From positions 1-64,000 of the forward strand of contig NZ_LIWB01000018.1 of NCBI RefSeq assembly GCF_001905725.1: a DNA stretch of 64,000 nt. Reading direction: 5' to 3'. The notes under the pieces are model-generated. The model was given only the letters and a program-made list of their open reading frames with translations. It was not told the origin of the DNA and made no database searches. Positions 42,843 through 56,452 of the stretch are shown here, piece after piece. The position numbers and the translations under genes are program-made. This stretch comes from Streptomyces sp. CB02400. Its GTDB lineage: Bacteria > Actinomycetota > Actinomycetes > Streptomycetales > Streptomycetaceae. Position 1 is the stretch's first letter, and the number at the start of each line of letters is the position of its first letter.

Positions 42843-45428
42843 TTACTTCTGCTGGACGCGCAGGGCGCGGGCCAGGTCGTCGAGCTGGTCGGCGAGCTTG
42901 CGGCGCAGGGCGGGGATCGGGTCGGCCTTGCGCAGGCACTTCTCGCCGAGCTTCAGGGTCTCGGCGTCGACCGCGTGGGCGGGGAAGGCCCAGCGTCCGG
43001 CGGCCTCGGCGATGGCGGGTCCCCGGCGGGCGGCGACGGCGACGGCGGCCTTGAAGTAGCGGGACACGTAGGGCCGTACGAGATCGGCCTGTTCGGGCTG
43101 CCAGAAACCCTGGGCGGTGGCGGTGAACAGGTAGTTGGACAGGTCGTCGGAGCCGAACATGGCGTCCCAGGCACGGGCCTTGGCGTCCTCGTCGGGCAGG
43201 GCGGCGCGGCAGCGGGCGGCGCCCTCCTGGCCGGTGGCGCTGGGGTCGCGGGCGAGTTCGGCGGCGATGGCGGCCTCGTCGGTGGCGCCGAGCACGGCGA
43301 GCCGGGCGAGGACCCGCCAGCGCAGCTCGGGGTCGAGTTCGGGACCGCCGGGGACGGTGCCGTCGGCGAGCCAGGCGGCGATGGTGTCGGGGTGGGCGGC
43401 GGTGTCGATGCGGTGCCGCACGGCGATCAGACGCAGACCGGGGTGGTCGCCGTCCTCGGTGCGCCGGATGAGGTCGCGGCACAGCTCGGTGAGGGTGGCC
43501 AGCGCGGCCGGCCGCCGGTCGGGGGTGAGGTAGCGGCCGGCGATGTGGACGGAGGCGAAGGCGAGGACGCCCTGGACGAGGGCGAGGTCGGTCTCGCGCG
43601 GGAGGTGGGCGCGGGCGATGTCCAGGAAGTCACCGGCGGGCAGGTCGCCGTCGCGGACGGCGTCCCTGAGCGCGTTCCACACCACCGCGCGGGTGAGGGG
43701 GTCGGGCAGGCCGGACAGCCGGGCGCGCAGGGTGTCCAGGGACTCGGCGTCGAAGCGGATCTTGGCGTAGGTGAGGTCGCCGTCGTTGAGGACGACGAGG
43801 GCGGGGCGGGTGCCGCCAGGGCTGAAGGCGACGTTCTTGCGGGCGGGGAGGTCCGCCTCGAAGCGGTCGCGCAGGACGAGCCGGCCGGCGTCGTGGAGGT
43901 CGTGGTCGTAGACGCCGATGGCGATGCGGTGCGGGCGCTTGCTGCCGGCCGAGACGAGGGTGCCGGCGTGCTTCATCCCGGGGCGGTCCTTGTCGGGGTC
44001 GGGCGCCAGCCGGATCCCGGGGTCTCCCAGGTGCCCGATGTCCAGGTGCCAGTAGACGTTGTCGCCGTTGCCCGGCTCGGGGACGAGGGTGTCGACGCCG
44101 GTGGTGCGCAGCCAGGCGTCGGCCCAGGCGTGGACGTCGCGTTCGGTGGCGGAGGCGAGGGACTCGATGAAGTCGGCGAGCGTGGCGTTGGCGAACCTGT
44201 GCCGGGCGAAGTGGGTGTTGATGCCGGCGAGGAAGTCCTTCTCGCCGAGCCAGGCGACGAGCTGGCGCAGGGCGGAGGCGCCCTTGGCGTAGGAGATGCC
44301 GTCGAAGTTGAGCAGGGCGGAGGCGGTGTCCTCGACGTTGTCGGGGGCGACGGGGTGGGTGGAGGGGCGCTGGTCGGCGTCGTAGCCCCAGGGCTTGCGG
44401 GTGACGCCGAACTCGGTCCACGTGTCGGTGAAGCGGGTCGCCTCGGTGAGGGTCTGGTAGCCCATGTACTCGGCGAAGGACTCGTTCAGCCAGATGTCGT
44501 CCCACCACGCGAGGGTGACGAGGTCGCCGAACCACATGTGGGCCATCTCGTGGGCGATCACCATGGCGCGGGTCTGGCGCTCGGTGTCGGTGACGGCGGA
44601 GCGGTAGACGAACTCGTCGCGGAAGGTGACCAGTCCGGGGTTCTCCATGGCGCCCGCGTTGAACTCGGGCACGAAGGCCTGGTCGTAGGAGTCGAAGGGG
44701 TAGGGCTCCTCGAACTTCTCGTGGTAGCGGTCGAAGCAGGCACGGGTGATGTCGAGGAGTTCGTCGGCGTCCGCGTCGAGGTGGGGGGCCAGCGAGCGGC
44801 GGCAGTGGATGCCGAAGGGCAGGCCGCGGTGCTCGGTGCGCACGGAGTGCCAGGGGCCGGCGGCGACGGCGACGAGGTAGGTGGAGATCAGCGGGGTGGG
44901 GGCGGCCCGCCACACGCCCCCGCCGGTGTGCTCGGTGACGCCGTTGGCGAGGACGGTCCAGTGCTGCGGGGCGGTGACGGTCAGCTCGAAGACGGCCTTG
45001 AGGTCGGGCTGGTCGAAGGCGGCGAAGACGCGCTGCACGTCGTCGAGGAAGAGCTGGGTGTAGACGTAGGTCTCGCCGTCGGTGGGGTCGGTGAAGCGGT
45101 GCATGCCCTCGCCGGTGCGGGAGTAGCGCATGCTCGCGTCGACGCGCAGCTCGTGCTCGCCGGCGGTGAGGTTCTTCAGCGGCAGCCGGTTGCCGTCGAG
45201 GGCGCCGGCGTCCAGGGGCTGTCCGTCGAGGGTGACGGAGCGCAGCTCGGCGGGCTTGAGCTCGACGAAGGTGTCCGCGTCCGTACGGGCGCTGAACCTG
45301 ATCAGGGTGCGGGAGTCGAACGTCTCGTCCCCGGTGGTCAGATCGAGTTCGATCGTGTAGCGGTGGACGTCGAGGAGCTGTGCTCGGTTCTGCGCTTCGT
45401 CGCGCGTCAGTACGGACATGCGGGCCAT
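42843..45428 (-). CDS. pepN: aminopeptidase N (M1 family)
   Basis: Zinc aminopeptidase of 861 residues that removes N-terminal residues from peptides in the cytoplasm. The substrate motif GAMEN lies at residues 259-263, the zinc motif HEMAHMWFGDL begins at His293, and the third ligand Glu316 is in WLNESFAEYMG. The C-terminal ERAP-like helical domain fills residues 530-850. The ATG at 45428 has AGGCAGC upstream; an ATG three codons in (45419, MSVLTRD) matches more homologues in my memory. Single gene, ending in a strong hairpin. Confidence 0.95.
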   Translation of the reverse strand: MARMSVLTRDEAQNRAQLLDVHRYTIELDLTTGDETFDSRTLIRFSARTDADTFVELKPAELRSVTLDGQPLDAGALDGNRLPLKNLTAGEHELRVDASMRYSRTGEGMHRFTDPTDGETYVYTQLFLDDVQRVFAAFDQPDLKAVFELTVTAPQHWTVLANGVTEHTGGGVWRAAPTPLISTYLVAVAAGPWHSVRTEHRGLPFGIHCRRSLAPHLDADADELLDITRACFDRYHEKFEEPYPFDSYDQAFVPEFNAGAMENPGLVTFRDEFVYRSAVTDTERQTRAMVIAHEMAHMWFGDLVTLAWWDDIWLNESFAEYMGYQTLTEATRFTDTWTEFGVTRKPWGYDADQRPSTHPVAPDNVEDTASALLNFDGISYAKGASALRQLVAWLGEKDFLAGINTHFARHRFANATLADFIESLASATERDVHAWADAWLRTTGVDTLVPEPGNGDNVYWHLDIGHLGDPGIRLAPDPDKDRPGMKHAGTLVSAGSKRPHRIAIGVYDHDLHDAGRLVLRDRFEADLPARKNVAFSPGGTRPALVVLNDGDLTYAKIRFDAESLDTLRARLSGLPDPLTRAVVWNALRDAVRDGDLPAGDFLDIARAHLPRETDLALVQGVLAFASVHIAGRYLTPDRRPAALATLTELCRDLIRRTEDGDHPGLRLIAVRHRIDTAAHPDTIAAWLADGTVPGGPELDPELRWRVLARLAVLGATDEAAIAAELARDPSATGQEGAARCRAALPDEDAKARAWDAMFGSDDLSNYLFTATAQGFWQPEQADLVRPYVSRYFKAAVAVAARRGPAIAEAAGRWAFPAHAVDAETLKLGEKCLRKADPIPALRRKLADQLDDLARALRVQQK

Positions 45429-45476
45429 GCTGCCTGATGCGGTCGCCGAACCACAGGGGCGGATCGGGTACGCACC

Positions 45477-46019
45477 CTATGTCCGGTCTCGTTCGAGCTC
45501 CCCGGTGTGCGCCCCGGCGGGCCCTCCGGGCGGCGTGTGCGCGTGCGGGTGGGGCAGGGCGGGATGTCCGGGAGTGGGGTTGCGTTCCTCGAGCCGGGCG
45601 CGCAGGGCGCGGACCTCGCGTTCCAGGGCGAGCCGGCGCTGGTGCGCGTCGTAGAGATGACGGATCTTGGTACGCAACGCCCACGGGTCGACCGGTTTGG
45701 TGACGAGATCGGCTACGCCGAGGGCGTACGCGGCGGCGCCGAGCTGCGGGTCGCGGGCGAAGCCGGTGAGCAGGACGACGGGGATGAGCTGGGTCTGTTC
45801 CAGGCGCCGCATGTAGCGCACGACGTCGAGTCCGCCGGTGCCGGGCAGATGGACGTCGAGGAGCAGCAGGCCGACGTTTCCGCGCAGCAGCTGTTTGAGG
45901 GCCTCGTCGCCACTGGTGGCCCGGCCCAGCAGGTGGCCCAGCGGGGCCAGGGCGCTCTCCAGGGCGTACAGGGTGTCCTCGTGGTCGTCGACGATGAGGA
46001 TGCGGGCGTTCGGCGGCAT
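45477..46019 (-). CDS. receiver-domain response regulator without output domain
   Basis: The 180-residue protein is a CheY-like receiver at about 5-125: ILIVDDHEDTLYALESAL, LLLLDVHLPGTGG with the phospho-acceptor Asp, and a Lys switch DLVTKPVDPW. It ends in a short coiled-coil (RRLALEREVRALRARLEERN) and a disordered tail rich in Pro and His. No DNA-binding domain or partner kinase is nearby, so it probably acts through protein contacts. GAGGAGGGA precedes the ATG at 46019. It lies between pepN and chorismate mutase in the same direction. Confidence 0.85.
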   Translation of the reverse strand: MPPNARILIVDDHEDTLYALESALAPLGHLLGRATSGDEALKQLLRGNVGLLLLDVHLPGTGGLDVVRYMRRLEQTQLIPVVLLTGFARDPQLGAAAYALGVADLVTKPVDPWALRTKIRHLYDAHQRRLALEREVRALRARLEERNPTPGHPALPHPHAHTPPGGPAGAHTGELERDRT

Positions 46020-46130
46020 GCGGCGCGTCCCTCCTCGCAAGGGACCGGATGACTGTCCGGGGACCGGCGGGTGGTGCTCGCCGGCCGACAAGGAGTGCAC
46101 AGGGCAGCATGCTCCGCGCGGGCGGTTCTG

Positions 46131-46508
46131 TCACTCCCCGGGGGAGGACGTCGTGGTGCGGTTCGCTGAGGGCGTGGCGCCGTTGACGGTGTCCTCGGCG
46201 ATGCGCTCATGGTGGTGGATCACCTCGGCGATGATGAAGTTCAGGAACTTCTCCGCGAAGGCCGGGTCGAGTTTGGCGTTCTCGGCGAGGGCGCGCAGCC
46301 GGGCGATCTGGCGGGCCTCCCGGTCCGGGTCGGCGGGCGGCAGCTGGTGCTCGGCCTTGAGGCGGCCGACCTGCTGGGTGCACTTGAAGCGTTCGGCGAG
46401 CATGTGGACGACGGCCGCGTCGATGTTGTCGATGCTGTCGCGCAGCCGGGCGAGCTCCTCGCGGACGGCGGGACCGGCGTCGCCGGTGGCGGTGTTGCTG
46501 GTGGTCAT
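46131..46508 (-). CDS. chorismate mutase (AroQ class)
   Basis: Stand-alone AroQ chorismate mutase of 125 residues, converting chorismate to prephenate for phenylalanine and tyrosine synthesis. The all-helical fold is visible: LARLRDSIDNIDAAVVHMLA, ERFKCTQQVGRLKAEHQLPP, DREARQIARLRALAENAKLD and FAEKFLNFIIAEVIHHHERI. Key residues Arg in RLRDSID and the Lys/Arg of the second helix are present. No signal peptide, so it is cytoplasmic. It diverges from the metallopeptidase gene by about 80 bases. Confidence 0.92.
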   Translation of the reverse strand: MTTSNTATGDAGPAVREELARLRDSIDNIDAAVVHMLAERFKCTQQVGRLKAEHQLPPADPDREARQIARLRALAENAKLDPAFAEKFLNFIIAEVIHHHERIAEDTVNGATPSANRTTTSSPGE

Positions 46509-46589
46509 GGTGGGTCACATTACGGGGCGGGCACCGGCCGGGACGGGCCCGTACAGTGGAACCGGGTTCAGGGCGTCCGGGGGTGAGAC

Positions 46590-47486
46590 GTGGCGAACGG
46601 CGGACCGGTCGAGCACGGTTATCCGCATCTGGAGACGGTGCGGGCGGCCGTCACCGCGCTGTACCGGCGGCTGTCGTACGACACGGTCCGCACGTTCTCG
46701 GTGAGCGTGGCGCCGGCCGATGTGGCGTTCTGCGACACGGACGATCTCCATCTGGGGGCGCAGCGGGTGGCCCGCGAGCTGGTGCGGCACTACCGGCTGC
46801 CGGACGCGCGGCTGATCGTCGGGTTCCGTGAGATGACGCATGCGGCGAACGTGGAACTGGCGGCCGGGCCGGAGTACTTCGTCGAGCTGAACGACCGGTT
46901 CCGGACGCATCGGCGGGACATCGGGGCGGCCCTGGCGCACGAGGTGGCGCATGTGTACCTGCACCGGCTGGACCTGTCGTTCCCGGGGACGCGGGAGAAC
47001 GAGATCCTGACGGACACGGTGGCGACGTACCTGGGGGCGGGGTGGCTGCTGCTGGACGCGTTCCGTCAGGACGGGGCGTCGTCGCAGAAGCTGGGGTATC
47101 TCACTCCGGAGGAGTTCGGGTACGTGCTGGCGAAGCGGGCGGTGGTGTTCGGGGAGGATCCGTCGGTGTGGTTCACCAGTGCGCAGGCGTACACGGCGTA
47201 CACGGAAGGGCTGGCGCTGGCGCGCCGGGATGAGCAGCAGCCTCCGCTTGTTTCCGCCGGGTGGGTCGGCAGGCGGCGGTACGCGCGGGACCGGCGGCAT
47301 GCGGAGGATCACCGCGTGTCCGCGGGGCGGCCGGACGTTCCGTACAGCTTCACTCCGGCCGAGCACGGCTCCCTGCGGGTGGCGTTTCCGTGTCCTACGT
47401 GCCATCAGCGGATTCGTGTGCCGGTACGGGGGCGCGTGCGGGCGCGGTGTGGGCTGTGCCGCACGGTGTTGGAGTGTGATACCTAG
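46590..47486 (+). CDS. putative metallopeptidase with C-terminal zinc ribbon
   Basis: The 298-residue protein starts at a GTG (46590, after GGGGGTGAGAC). The motif HEVAHVYLH, with His117, Glu118 and His121, is the zinc-peptidase HExxH; ENEILTDTVATYLGAG just downstream could give the third ligand. The C-terminal segment has Cys268-x2-Cys271 and Cys287-x2-Cys290, a zinc-ribbon finger (CPTCHQRIRV ... RCGLCRTVLEC). The combination of a short cytoplasmic peptidase and a zinc ribbon suggests a peptidase that recognises nucleic acid or protein through the finger. I do not recognise a named family. Confidence 0.8.
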   Translation: MANGGPVEHGYPHLETVRAAVTALYRRLSYDTVRTFSVSVAPADVAFCDTDDLHLGAQRVARELVRHYRLPDARLIVGFREMTHAANVELAAGPEYFVELNDRFRTHRRDIGAALAHEVAHVYLHRLDLSFPGTRENEILTDTVATYLGAGWLLLDAFRQDGASSQKLGYLTPEEFGYVLAKRAVVFGEDPSVWFTSAQAYTAYTEGLALARRDEQQPPLVSAGWVGRRRYARDRRHAEDHRVSAGRPDVPYSFTPAEHGSLRVAFPCPTCHQRIRVPVRGRVRARCGLCRTVLECDT

Positions 47487-47530
47487 CGGTATCGGGGCTC
47501 AGTTTCCGGGTGCGGGTGCGTGGGGGTTGA

Positions 47531-47560
47531 TCGCGCAGTTCCCCGCGCCCCTGTGGGGGC
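47531..47560. repeat. Streptomyces intergenic repeat, inverted copy
   Basis: The sequence tcgcgcagttccccgcgccc is the reverse complement of the core repeated at 14037-14250. It lies between the convergent metallopeptidase and VWA genes. Confidence 0.65.
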
Positions 47561-47561
47561 G

Positions 47562-48287
47562 CTACACCTCACGCGTGATCCCTTGCACCCGCGCTGCCGC
47601 CAGCCATTTGGGGAACTCGCCCACCAGACGGTCATAGAGATCTGCGTCCGAGACCTTCGTAGGGTTCTCGCCCGCGTGAAAGAAGCCCGCGTTGTCCACC
47701 ACGCGCTTCGTCGGGACCGCCAGGTCGTCCAGTTTGCGCAGGTAGTCGAACTGTTTGCTGGTCGGGTTGCCGAAACCGACGAACTGCCAGAACAAGGGGA
47801 GACGGGCGGCCTTGCAGAGGTACTTCTCCGCGGCGAGTTTGTTGATGGGGCCGCCGTCGGTCTGGAAGATCACCAGGGCGGGGGCCGTGGAGCCGCTGTC
47901 CAGGTAGTGGTCGATGACCGCGTCCATCGCCAGGTGGTAGCTGGTCTTGCCCATGTGGCCGAGGCCGGACACGATCCGTTCGATCCGGCCCCGGTGGTCG
48001 GCGAGGGCGATGTCGGTGACGGCGTCGACGTCGGTGGAGAAGAAGACGACCGGCACGGTGCCGTCGTCGTCGAGGTGCGCCGACAGGCCGAGCACCCGGT
48101 CGGCGAGCGCCTGCACGCTGCCGTCCTGGTAGTACGGCTTCATCGAGCCGGAGTAGTCGACCACCAGGTAGACCGCGGCGCGCAGCCCGTCCAGACCGTG
48201 CTTGGTGAGGGACACCCCGGCGGTCTTGTAGAGGCTGACCAGCGCGGGCGCCGTCTCCTCGATCTTGCTGAGACTGATCGCGGCCAT
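47562..48287 (-). CDS. VWA-domain protein (TerF/TerD-cluster type)
   Basis: The 241-residue protein is a von Willebrand factor A domain with an intact metal-ion-dependent adhesion site: YLVVDYSGSMKPYYQ, then VVFFSTDVDAV and ALVIFQTDGGP. The N-terminal SKIEETAPALVSLYKTAGVS and the C-terminal part (DYLRKLDDLAVPTKRVVDNA) match the VWA proteins that accompany tellurite-resistance-type TerD genes in Streptomyces. No TerD gene is in this window. The ATG at 48287 is preceded by GGGGGAG. Function is unknown, possibly calcium- or metal-dependent stress signalling. Confidence 0.85.
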   Translation of the reverse strand: MAAISLSKIEETAPALVSLYKTAGVSLTKHGLDGLRAAVYLVVDYSGSMKPYYQDGSVQALADRVLGLSAHLDDDGTVPVVFFSTDVDAVTDIALADHRGRIERIVSGLGHMGKTSYHLAMDAVIDHYLDSGSTAPALVIFQTDGGPINKLAAEKYLCKAARLPLFWQFVGFGNPTSKQFDYLRKLDDLAVPTKRVVDNAGFFHAGENPTKVSDADLYDRLVGEFPKWLAAARVQGITREV

Positions 48288-48432
48288 ACGACTCCCCCTA
48301 GTCACGGAACTGGCCCCGAGGGTACGGCACGTCACCACCCCGTCATTCGCTCATTCCACTGGTGTTCGATATTTTGTTCGCCGCCGTCCCCACCGGCTCA
48401 CTTCCGTCCCGTCCCTCCCGAGGAGCCGGCCC

Positions 48433-49359
48433 GTGGATTCCGAGTCCACCGTCACCACCTGCTACCGCCATCCCAAGGTGGAGTGCCACGTCCGCTGCAC
48501 CCGCTGCGAGCGGTACATCTGCCCGGACTGCATGCGTGAGGCGGCCGTGGGCCACCAGTGCCCCGAGTGCGTGAAGGAGGGCGCGCGGTCGATGCGGCAG
48601 GCCCGCACCCTGGTGGGCGGCCGGGTCTCGGCGGTGCCCGTCGTGACGTACGTGCTGATCGTCCTCAACGTGCTGGTGTACCTGGCGGAGCTGGCGCGGC
48701 CCGAGGTCGTGGACCGGTTCGCGATGGTGGGCGCGGGGCTGGTCGGGCCGGACGGCGGACACTATCTGTGGGTCGATCCGTACCCCGCGGGCTTCAGCCC
48801 GGAGGGGCTGGTGGGCGGGGAGTGGTACCGGCTGCTGACCGGCGCGTTCCTGCACATGCCGGCCACCGAGGGCACGTTCGGGATCGCCCACATCGTGATG
48901 AACATGCTGGCGCTGTGGAATCTGGGCCGGCTGGTCGAGCCGATGCTGGGCCGGGTGCACTACCTCGCCCTGTATCTGCTGTCGGCGCTGGGCGGCTCGG
49001 TGCTGGTGCTGCTGATCGCGCCCGGGGACGCCGTGGTCGGCGCGTCCGGCGCGATCTTCGGGGTGGGGGCCGCGTACTACGTGATGGCCCGGCGCGTCGG
49101 GGCCGACATGGGCCAGGTCAACCGGTTCATCGGGGGGCTGCTGCTGTGGCTGGTGGTCTCCGCGCTCGTCACGTCCTGGGAGGGGCACCTCGGCGGGCTG
49201 CTGGCGGGCGGCACGGTGGCGCTGGCGTTCGCCTACGCTCCCAGGGACGGGCGGCGGACGGTGGTGCAGGTGGGTGCGTGCGTGGCGCTCGTGGTGGTGC
49301 TGGGGGTGGCCGCGGTGGTCAAGGTGTCCGAACTGACGGGTGGAGGTATCCCCCAGTGA
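48433..49359 (+). CDS. rhomboid-family intramembrane protease with zinc-binding N-terminus
   Basis: The 308-residue protein has an N-terminal zinc-binding box (CYRHPKVECHVRCTRCERYI, CPDC, then HQCPECVKE) and six to seven membrane helices. The rhomboid core includes EWYRLLTGAFLHM, GIAHIVMNMLALWNLG, the catalytic Ser in VVGASGAIFGVGAAYYV and His in WEGHLGGLLAGG. It cleaves membrane-spanning segments inside the bilayer. The GTG at 48433 follows AGGAG. Its last codon overlaps the GTG of the chitosanase gene (GTGA), so the two are translationally coupled. Confidence 0.92.
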   Translation: MDSESTVTTCYRHPKVECHVRCTRCERYICPDCMREAAVGHQCPECVKEGARSMRQARTLVGGRVSAVPVVTYVLIVLNVLVYLAELARPEVVDRFAMVGAGLVGPDGGHYLWVDPYPAGFSPEGLVGGEWYRLLTGAFLHMPATEGTFGIAHIVMNMLALWNLGRLVEPMLGRVHYLALYLLSALGGSVLVLLIAPGDAVVGASGAIFGVGAAYYVMARRVGADMGQVNRFIGGLLLWLVVSALVTSWEGHLGGLLAGGTVALAFAYAPRDGRRTVVQVGACVALVVVLGVAAVVKVSELTGGGIPQ

Positions 49360-50273
49360 AACGTGCCGGTGCGCTGCTCCTCGCGGCCGTTCCCGTGATC
49401 GCCACGGGGGTGTACTTCGTCCTGCCGACGGACTCGGCCGACGCCCCGGTGGCGCCGTCCGCGGCCACCGCCCAGTCGGCCCGTGAGGACGCCAAGGACC
49501 GGGCCGAGGAGAAGCGGGACGCCGAGGAGCGGGCCGAGGACGACGCGGTCGTCGCCGGCCTGCCGGCGGGGCTGGCCGCGCCCGGGAAGAAGGAGCTGGC
49601 CCAGCGGCTGGTGGCGAGTGCCGAGCACTCCACCACCGACTGGCGCACCACGTACGGGGCCATCGAGGACGGGGGCGACGGCTGCGGCTACACGGCGGGC
49701 ATCATCGGCTTCTGCACCGGCACCCACGACCTGCTCATGCTGGTCGAGAGCTACACCGAGGACCACCCGGACAACGGGCTGGCGTCCTATCTGCCCGCCC
49801 TGCGCGAGGTCGACGGCTCGGACTCCCACGAGGGCCTGGACCCCGGCTTCACGGCCGCCTGGGAGGCGGAGGCCGAGGTGCCCGCCTTCCGGGAGGCGCA
49901 GGAGGCGGAGCGCGACCGCATCTACTTCGAGCCGGCGGTCCGGCTCGCCAAGCTGGACGGCCTCGGCACGCTGGGCCAGTTCGTCTACTTCGACGCGATG
50001 GTCTTCCACGGCCCCGACACCGACGCGGACGGCTTCTACGCCCTGCGCGAGCGCACGCTGAAGCAGGCGAAGACGCCCGCCGCGGGCGGTTCCGAGAAGG
50101 AGTACCTGAACGCCTTCCTCGACATCCGCCGCGAGGCCATGCTGACCCGGTACCCGGACCGCGACACCTCCCGCGTCGACACGGCCCAGCGCCGGTTCCT
50201 GCAGGCGGGGAACCTCGGCCTGGACACCCCGCTGGTGTGGGAGATGTACGGGGACCACTACAGGCTTCCCTGA
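49356..50273 (+). CDS. GH46 chitosanase with N-terminal membrane anchor
   Basis: The 305-residue enzyme hydrolyses beta-1,4-glucosamine chains. An N-terminal hydrophobic segment at residues 5-26 (AGALLLAAVPVIATGVYFVL) is followed by a charged, coiled-coil-like stretch (AREDAKDRAEEKRDAEERAE), and the GH46 domain from about 75. The catalytic acid is the Glu of VASAEHSTTDW and the second Asp lies in IEDGGDGCGYTAGIIGF, as in Streptomyces chitosanases. The segment could be a signal peptide or a membrane anchor. The GTG at 49356 overlaps the rhomboid stop. Confidence 0.88.
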   Translation: MKRAGALLLAAVPVIATGVYFVLPTDSADAPVAPSAATAQSAREDAKDRAEEKRDAEERAEDDAVVAGLPAGLAAPGKKELAQRLVASAEHSTTDWRTTYGAIEDGGDGCGYTAGIIGFCTGTHDLLMLVESYTEDHPDNGLASYLPALREVDGSDSHEGLDPGFTAAWEAEAEVPAFREAQEAERDRIYFEPAVRLAKLDGLGTLGQFVYFDAMVFHGPDTDADGFYALRERTLKQAKTPAAGGSEKEYLNAFLDIRREAMLTRYPDRDTSRVDTAQRRFLQAGNLGLDTPLVWEMYGDHYRLP

Positions 50274-50280
50274 GCGCGCG

Positions 50281-50327
50281 AAGGCGCCTGCCCGGTCGTC
50301 CGGTCGGGGACTGAGGGCAGGCGCCTT
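50281..50327 (+). terminator. terminator after chitosanase
   Basis: Stem aaggcgcctgccc (50281-50293) pairs exactly with 50315-50327 (gggcaggcgcctt), followed by CTGTGTT. It lies eight bases past the chitosanase stop and also faces the 3' end of gltD. Confidence 0.85.
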
Positions 50328-50394
50328 CTGTGTTCCGTACGCCGTTGTACGGGACGTCTGTGAGGGACCGTCAGGTCACCTTTCGTACCGCTCG

Positions 50395-51850
50395 TCAGAC
50401 CATCAGCGAGCGGTCCGTCGGGCGGATCGGGGCCGGCAGCTCGCTCGCCCCGGTGAGGAAGCGGTCGCAGCCGCGGGCGGCCGAGCGGCCCTCCGCGATC
50501 GCCCACACGATGAGCGACTGGCCGCGGCCGGCGTCACCGGCGACGAACACACCGGGCACGTTGGTCTGGAAGTCGGCGTCACGGGCGATGTTACCGCGTT
50601 CGTCGAGGTCCAGGCCGAACTGCTCGACCAGGCCGTTGTCCCGGTCGGTGCCGGTGAAGCCCATGGCGAGGGTGACGAGCTGGGCCGGGATCTTGCGCTC
50701 GGTGCCCGGCTTCGAGGTGAGCCTGCCGTCGACGAACTCGACCTCGCTCATGTGCAGCCACTGGACGTTGCCGTCCTCGTCGCCCTCGAAGTGGGTGGTG
50801 GAGACGGAGTAGATCCGCTCACCGCCCTCCTCGTGGGCGGACGTGACCTTGTAGAGCATCGGGAAGGTCGGCCACGGCTGGGAGACCGGGTTCCGCTCCT
50901 CGTTCGGGCGGGGCATGATCTCCAGCTGGGTGACGGAGGCCGCGCCCTGGCGGTGGGCGGTGCCCACGCAGTCGGCGCCGGTGTCACCGCCGCCGATCAC
51001 CACGACGTGCTTGCCCTCGGCCGAGATCGGCGGGGCGACGTAGTCGCCCTCCTGCACCTTGTTGGCCAGCGGCAGGTACTCCATGGCCTGGTGGATGCCC
51101 TTGAGGTCGCGGCCCGGCACCGGCAGGTCGCGGGCGGTCGTCGCGCCGACGGCGAGGACCACGGCGTCGTACCGCTTGCGCAGCGCGGTGGCCGGCATGT
51201 CGCGGCCGATCTCGACGCCCGTACGGAATTTGGTGCCCTCCGCGCGCATCTGCTCGATACGGCGGTTGATGTGCCGCTTCTCCATCTTGAACTCGGGGAT
51301 GCCGTAGCGCAGCAGGCCGCCGATGCGGTCGGCGCGCTCGTACACCGCGACCGTGTGGCCGGCCCGGGTGAGCTGCTGGGCGGCGGCCAGGCCCGCGGGG
51401 CCCGAGCCGACGACCGCGACGGTCTTGCCGGAGAGGCGCTCGGGGATCTGCGGGGCGACGTCACCGGTCTCCCACGCCTTGTCGATGATCGAGACCTCGA
51501 CGTTCTTGATGGTGACCGGCGGCTGGTTGATGCCGAGCACGCACGCCGACTCGCACGGAGCCGGGCACAGGCGGCCGGTGAACTCCGGGAAGTTGTTGGT
51601 GGCGTGCAGCCGCTCGGAGGCGGCGCCCCAGTCCTCGCGGTAGGCGTAGTCGTTCCACTCGGGGATGAGGTTCCCCAGCGGACAGCCGTTGTGGCAGAAC
51701 GGGATGCCGCAGTCCATGCACCGGCTGGCCTGCTTGCTGATGATCGGCAGCAGGGAACCGGGGACGTAGACCTCGTTCCAGTCCTTCTTGCGCTCCTCGA
51801 CCGGACGGGACCTGGCGACCTCGCGGCCGTGGTTCAGAAAGCCCTTCGGG

Positions 51851-51858
<8 letters not shown>
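50395..51858 (-). CDS. gltD: glutamate synthase small subunit
   Basis: The 487-residue subunit takes electrons from NADPH and passes them to GltB. N-terminal Cys ligands for iron-sulfur clusters: CMDCGIPFCHNGCPLGN (about 47-63) and LCPAPCESACVLG. FAD motif VAVVGSGPAGLAAAQQL, NADPH motif VVVIGGGDTGADCVGTA and the C-terminal VFVAGDAGRGQSLIVWAIAE. The ATG at 51858 lies inside the end of gltB, with an eight-base overlap, so it is translationally coupled to it. Confidence 0.97.

Positions 51859-56452
<4,594 letters not shown>

Noticed and set aside
38656..43482. Minus-strand frame of 1608 codons
   Set aside because: Only its last 226 codons (SIMPL protein) are real; the rest is Arg/Pro-rich shadow of other genes.
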